Assembly (NCBI GenBank): GCA_035687895.1
Contig: DASRUE010000098.1
Span: forward strand, 1-10,386
Reading direction: 5' to 3'
Source of the DNA: JAERML01 sp035687895
GTDB taxonomy: Bacteria > Bacteroidota > Ignavibacteria > UBA10030 > UBA6906
Length of the DNA stretch: 10,386 nt
The position numbers and the translations under genes were made by a program. Shown here piece by piece: positions 6,676 through 10,386 of this stretch. How positions within the stretch are numbered: position 1 is the stretch's first letter; each line of letters begins with the position of its first letter. The notes under the pieces are model-generated. The model made no database searches. It was not told the origin of the DNA and was given only the letters and a program-made list of their open reading frames with translations.

Positions 6676-6766
6676 AGCCAAGCCTTCAAGATCGATCAAT
6701 CTTCCAGAAACCGCTCTTTGTTTTCACGACATACTCTCAGACCTTAGACACGATCATCATAAAAAG

Positions 6767-6821
6767 AATAAACATTCATCAACCATAACCTCAATCCTTC
6801 ATCTCCCCCACTACCACAATA
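6767..6821 (+). promoter_or_regulatory. G-free 5' leader segment
   Basis: There is no G in these 55 bases directly upstream of the receptor's ribosome binding site; the stretch consists of A, C and T with many CA, CC and TC steps. Such a transcript could not form G-C pairs within itself and should be unstructured, which would keep the Shine-Dalgarno at 6821-6825 accessible. A functional role is inferred, not shown. Confidence 0.4.
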
Positions 6822-6825
6822 GGAG
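6821..6825 (+). promoter_or_regulatory. Shine-Dalgarno AGGAG for the receptor gene
   Basis: AGGAG lies 8 bases before the ATG at 6834, near-ideal spacing. It fixes the start of the receptor and stands out because most other genes in the window have weak or no such sequence, suggesting strong translation of this gene. Confidence 0.7.
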
Positions 6826-6833
6826 TCACTGTT

Positions 6834-9800
6834 ATGGAAAAACCTGCCACACCTTTAGACAGTCTTTGCAAGACAGTGTTTACGGTATTCTTCACCCTTT
6901 GCGTCGTGTCCAGTTCCCTGTACGCGCAGGGTGTCACCACGGCATCCCTGGGCGGTGTTGTTACTTCGGAAAAAGGAGATCCGCTGCCTGTTGCTAACGT
7001 TGTTGTTGTCCATGAGCCTACCGGAACGAAATACGGTGCATCATCTCGCGAGACGGGCGCATATAACATTCCAAACATGAAAATCGGTGGCCCGTACACG
7101 ATTACCGCGTCACTTGTCGGCTACAGAGGCGACAGTAAGCCCGATGTATACCTCAACCTAGGGCAGGAGGTGCGAGTTGATTTCCGCCTTGTCGAAGAAG
7201 CAATTCAAGGGCAGGAGGTTATGGTCACCGCGGAAGTCGATCCCGTGCTCAACAGCGGGAGGACCGGTGCGGCAACCTACATTGACCGCGATGCAGCAAG
7301 GGAATTGCCGTCAGTCAAACGCAGCACGAGAGATTTGACGCGGCTGGATCCACGAAGTGATGGCAATTTCAGTTTTGGCGGCAGAAACTGGTTGTTCAAC
7401 AACATCTCTCTCGACGGTTCCTATTTCAACAATCCATTCGGGCTCGATGATCCCGCTCCGGGCGGACAGACGAGTGCAGAACCTGTTCCGTTCGACGCCG
7501 TTGATCAAGTTCAGGTTTCTATTGCACCGTTTGACGTACGCGAAGGAGGTTTCACCGGCGCCGGTATTAACACTGTGACAAAAAGCGGCACCAATCAGTA
7601 CAAAGCGTCGGCCTATAGTTTCTTGAGAAGCGAGAGCTTTCTTGGCAACAAGGTACGGGGATCTGAAGTTATTGCCAACCCCGATCTTTCATTCAATCAG
7701 TCGGGTGTTTCGGTAGGCGGCCCGCTTGTTGAAAACAAACTCTTCTTCTTCCTCAACGCCGAGTTGGAGCGGAGAGATGATCCAGGCTCGAATTTTGTTG
7801 CCAACCGCGGTCAATCCGGGTCCGGCGTTTCACGTGTCCGCGCATCGGCGCTCGATTCGATTCGTGCGCGCATGATGAGCGCCTATGGATACGATACCGG
7901 TCCATACGAAGGATACATCAATGAAACGAACAACGAGAAGTTCATATTGAAGCTTGACTGGAACGCTCACGAGAATCACAACGTCACATTCCGCTACAAC
8001 TTTTTGAGTGCGCGACGAGACCTGCCGCCGCATCCTTTTGTTCTGAGTTACAACAGCACCGGCCGTGGACCAAACGAAAACAGCCTGCCGTTCCGCAATG
8101 CGGGATATCGCATCAATAACAAACTCAACTCGTTTGCACTTGAAGTAAACAGCCGTTTCGAGGGGTTTGCGAACAGGTTCTTTTCCAGCTACAACCGTTT
8201 CCGTGACAACCGTGATCCGTTCAGCAAACCATTCCCGACCATTGAAATAGCTGAGGGTGGTGTGACATACACGACACTCGGTCACGAACCGTTCTCGGTA
8301 CAAAACATTCTGGATCAGGATGTGCTGCAATTGACGAACAACGTCAGTTTCTACAAGGGAAACCATGTTATTACTGTGGGAGCGACGTATGAGAATTTCT
8401 CCTTCTTCAATGCCTTCAACATTTTCAAGTATGGAACGATCCTGGGCTTCTTAGGGAGTAGTGCGGGCAACCCGCTGTTTGCCTCTATCGATTCTTTCTT
8501 TGTTCATACGAACCCTAGTGATCCTGCAAACTTCTTCGATTTCAACGCCGGTGTTGCCTCGGCTATGAATGTTCCCTTCAAAGGAGAGGATATCAAGGTC
8601 GGACAGCTTGCCTTCTACGCGCAGGATGAGTTTCTCGTATCGGATCGGTTCAATCTTACATACGGCGTGCGCGGTGATCTCCCCATGTACACGAATCCGA
8701 TCGCCAATCCATTTTCTACGGGTCTCACGGCCTTGGATGAGAACGGTAAGTCTGAGAAGGTTGACCAGGCTACGCTTCCCAAGGCGAAACTCTTGTTTTC
8801 TCCCCGCGTTGGATTCAATTGGGACATCAATGGGGACCGCTCAACACAAGTGCGAGGCGGAACAGGCATTTTCACCGGACGTGTACCATTCGTCTGGATT
8901 GGAAATGTTATCTCCAATCCTGGATCAAATCCGAATCTTCCAGCGCATCTGAGGTCATTCGATGTTAATGCTGCGGACCCCAATTTTAAATGGCCGCAGA
9001 TCTGGACGACTAATCTTGCAGTCGATCATCAATTACCATGGGGTCTGCTTGGTACACTCGAAGTCTTGTATGGGAAGGATATCAATGCGGTGTTCGTAAG
9101 AAATGCGGACCTTAAACCTCCCGTGCGTACACTTCCCGATGGGAGACCGTATTACGGCGGCGGCGGGAACAATGAACTCAATGGCCCCTTCGATGGTGGC
9201 ATTTATGTGATTGACAATACGAGCGACGGATATAATCTCAACATCGCACTACAACTGAGGAAGCGTTTTGACTTCGGCCTTAATGCGAGCCTCGGCTACG
9301 CCTATTTGTTGGCAAAAAACAATATGCAGTCAACGGAAATCGCGAGTGTCTTGTGGCAAGGGAATCCTGTTCAAGGCAATCCCAACAAGCCGGAATTGGG
9401 TTTCTCGCAGTTCGGCATACGAAACCGTATCACGGCCAGCGCGACATACAGAATTCCCTGGTCGGAACAATGGGCAACAAGTATCGGTGTATTCGTGGAA
9501 GTTGCTGAAGGGAACAGGTTCGCAGGCGCTGGCGGCAATCGCTACTCGTTTACCTACGCAGGAGACGTGAACGGTGATGGACAGGGCGGAAACGATCTGA
9601 TCTACATTCCACGCAGTCAAAGCGACATTGTCTTCGTCCAAAACGGCAGCGTTACACCTGCTGAGCAATGGACTGCGTTCAATGCGTTCATTGAGCAGGA
9701 TGATTACTTAACGTCGCATCGGGGACAAATCGCCGAACGCAACGGTGGAATCAATCCTTGGTTCAGCAATGTTGACCTGAAGCTGTTGCAGGACTTCATT

Positions 9801-10079
9801 GTGCCGCTCGGAGGTAACGCTCACACGTTCCAATTGAGTGTGGACATACTCAACGTACTCAACTTGTTGAACTCCGATTGGGGCGTGCGAAGCGTTGCGG
9901 ACTCCCGCGCAACTTCACCTCTAAAGGTCTTAACAGATCCCTTTGGCAACGCAGTATTCACCAGTTCGGGCGCACCTCAGTTTACCTTTGATCCGACGAT
10001 TAAGAAGACCTTTGTCGACGATCCAGGGCTTGATTCGCGCTGGCAGATGCAGATCGGCCTCCGGTATCTCTTGAACTGA
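6834..10079 (+). CDS. Oar-like TonB-dependent outer-membrane receptor with carboxypeptidase-regulatory-like domain
   Basis: This 1081-residue protein is of normal size for Oar-like TonB-dependent receptors, which take up or export large substrates across the outer membrane using TonB energy. A signal peptide (hydrophobic about 14-28) probably ends after SLYA at residue 31. Residues 37-120 form a CarboxypepD_reg-like beta-sandwich (SLGGVVTSEKGDPLPVANV, then GAYNIPNMKIGGPYTI and FRLVEE). QEVMVTAEV at 127-135 resembles a TonB-box region. The plug follows: residues around RSTRDLTRLDP, ISLDGSYFNNPFG, FDAVDQVQVSIAPFDVREGG and GAGINTVTKSGTNQ (to about 255). The rest is a long beta-barrel with alternating aromatic strands, ending in QIGLRYLLN. 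An acidic loop DVNGDGQGGND at 911-921 is typical of this subfamily. No SusD-like gene is adjacent, so it is not an ordinary SusC. The substrate is unknown. It has its own leader and a strong terminator, so is likely transcribed alone. Confidence 0.92.
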   Translation: MEKPATPLDSLCKTVFTVFFTLCVVSSSLYAQGVTTASLGGVVTSEKGDPLPVANVVVVHEPTGTKYGASSRETGAYNIPNMKIGGPYTITASLVGYRGDSKPDVYLNLGQEVRVDFRLVEEAIQGQEVMVTAEVDPVLNSGRTGAATYIDRDAARELPSVKRSTRDLTRLDPRSDGNFSFGGRNWLFNNISLDGSYFNNPFGLDDPAPGGQTSAEPVPFDAVDQVQVSIAPFDVREGGFTGAGINTVTKSGTNQYKASAYSFLRSESFLGNKVRGSEVIANPDLSFNQSGVSVGGPLVENKLFFFLNAELERRDDPGSNFVANRGQSGSGVSRVRASALDSIRARMMSAYGYDTGPYEGYINETNNEKFILKLDWNAHENHNVTFRYNFLSARRDLPPHPFVLSYNSTGRGPNENSLPFRNAGYRINNKLNSFALEVNSRFEGFANRFFSSYNRFRDNRDPFSKPFPTIEIAEGGVTYTTLGHEPFSVQNILDQDVLQLTNNVSFYKGNHVITVGATYENFSFFNAFNIFKYGTILGFLGSSAGNPLFASIDSFFVHTNPSDPANFFDFNAGVASAMNVPFKGEDIKVGQLAFYAQDEFLVSDRFNLTYGVRGDLPMYTNPIANPFSTGLTALDENGKSEKVDQATLPKAKLLFSPRVGFNWDINGDRSTQVRGGTGIFTGRVPFVWIGNVISNPGSNPNLPAHLRSFDVNAADPNFKWPQIWTTNLAVDHQLPWGLLGTLEVLYGKDINAVFVRNADLKPPVRTLPDGRPYYGGGGNNELNGPFDGGIYVIDNTSDGYNLNIALQLRKRFDFGLNASLGYAYLLAKNNMQSTEIASVLWQGNPVQGNPNKPELGFSQFGIRNRITASATYRIPWSEQWATSIGVFVEVAEGNRFAGAGGNRYSFTYAGDVNGDGQGGNDLIYIPRSQSDIVFVQNGSVTPAEQWTAFNAFIEQDDYLTSHRGQIAERNGGINPWFSNVDLKLLQDFIVPLGGNAHTFQLSVDILNVLNLLNSDWGVRSVADSRATSPLKVLTDPFGNAVFTSSGAPQFTFDPTIKKTFVDDPGLDSRWQMQIGLRYLLN

Positions 10080-10096
10080 TCACTATCGTGATTAAA

Positions 10097-10136
10097 AAAA
10101 ACGGCGCCCTTTCGTTATTGAAAGGACGCCGTTTTT
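10097..10136 (+). terminator. Strong intrinsic terminator, probably bidirectional
   Basis: AAAAACGGCGCCCTTTC (10097-10113) pairs with GAAAGGACGCCGTTTTT (10120-10136) around a 6-base GTTATT loop, with a single C/A mismatch in 17 pairs. A T-run ends the stem on the + strand, and the matching A-run supplies T's on the other strand. It lies 17 bases after the receptor stop and between two convergent genes, so it could end transcription from both sides. Confidence 0.92.
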
Positions 10137-10204
10137 CTTTTCCCCGGCCTTATCAGTCTCTAGTCAACGCAAGAAGGAGAAGAATCCCCCAAGTTAATAC
10201 TACC

Positions 10205-10386
10205 TCAATAGGAGATGTGCGCGACGTTGATGATCTCCGCCTTGTGATCATACTTCTTCAGAAACTCGACGAATTCTGTGTTGAAGTACTGCTGGTGCAC
10301 CTTCTCATATTTCTTGAGCATCTGACGGACCTTCTTGTCCTGAAACGTGCTTCTAATGTAGTTGAATTGTTCCTTGTCGTCGTAGA
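10205..10386 (-). CDS. Unidentified protein, C-terminal 59 residues
   Basis: On the - strand an open frame enters from the right edge and ends at a TGA whose complement is at 10205-10207. It encodes about 59 residues, rich in Lys, Tyr, Phe and Asp. It begins YDDKEQFNYI, runs through VRQMLKKYEKVHQQYFN and KKYDHKAEIINV, and ends AHISY. The visible part looks largely helical and charged, with no recognisable catalytic motif, membrane segment or family signature, so I give no function. It converges on the receptor gene with the shared terminator between them. Coding is supported by the uninterrupted frame to the window edge and its natural amino-acid composition, but the piece is short. Confidence 0.6.
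   Translation of the reverse strand, partial: YDDKEQFNYIRSTFQDKKVRQMLKKYEKVHQQYFNTEFVEFLKKYDHKAEIINVAHISY

Noticed and set aside
7830..8366. 178-codon open frame on the - strand opposite the receptor gene
   Set aside because: It is wholly inside a well-supported + strand gene and has no domain-like features.
6834..10079. SusC of a SusC/SusD polysaccharide utilisation locus
   Set aside because: No SusD-like gene follows; a strong terminator and a convergent gene come next, and the plug motifs fit the Oar-like subgroup.

Overview
The window looks like a chromosomal stretch from a Gram-negative bacterium of the Bacteroidota/Chlorobiota/Ignavibacteriota (FCB) type. This rests on a large Oar-like TonB-dependent outer-membrane protein, several lipoproteins with clear lipobox cysteines, roughly balanced base composition, and mostly weak or absent Shine-Dalgarno sequences. 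The phylum is an inference; no rRNA or other marker gene is present. I see no tRNA, insertion sequence, phage gene or CRISPR array.

Layout, all on the + strand until the last 200 bases: (1) 2-400, C-terminal part of an SPFH/band-7 (paraslipin/stomatin-like) membrane protein. (2) 464-4660, a compact run of five genes: a small lipoprotein, a GH76-like (alpha/alpha)6-barrel glycosidase whose membrane anchor lies upstream of the first usable start codon, a small DUF2277 protein, a LamG-domain lipoprotein, and a lipoprotein resembling a clan GH-A TIM-barrel glycosidase. The last two overlap by 8 bases. (3) 4661-4857, a noncoding gap with a cluster of short repeated words. (4) 4858-6632, adenosine deaminase followed 17 bases later by a HAD-family phosphatase, a plausible purine-salvage pair. 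(5) 6633-6833, a noncoding leader with a possible promoter, a 55-base stretch with no G, and a good Shine-Dalgarno. (6) 6834-10079, a 1081-residue TonB-dependent receptor with an N-terminal carboxypeptidase-regulatory-like domain. (7) A strong hairpin terminator at 10097-10136 between this gene and (8) the C-terminal end of an unidentified gene on the - strand.

The most coherent story is an exported carbohydrate-processing group (GH76-like enzyme, LamG binder, GH-A-like lipoprotein) lying upstream of a large outer-membrane receptor. No SusD partner is present, so this is not a classical Sus-type polysaccharide utilisation locus, and any link between receptor and glycosidases is only proximity. 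The points most worth checking are the missing conventional start of the GH76-like gene, the poorly characterised GH-A-like lipoprotein, and the G-free leader of the receptor gene.
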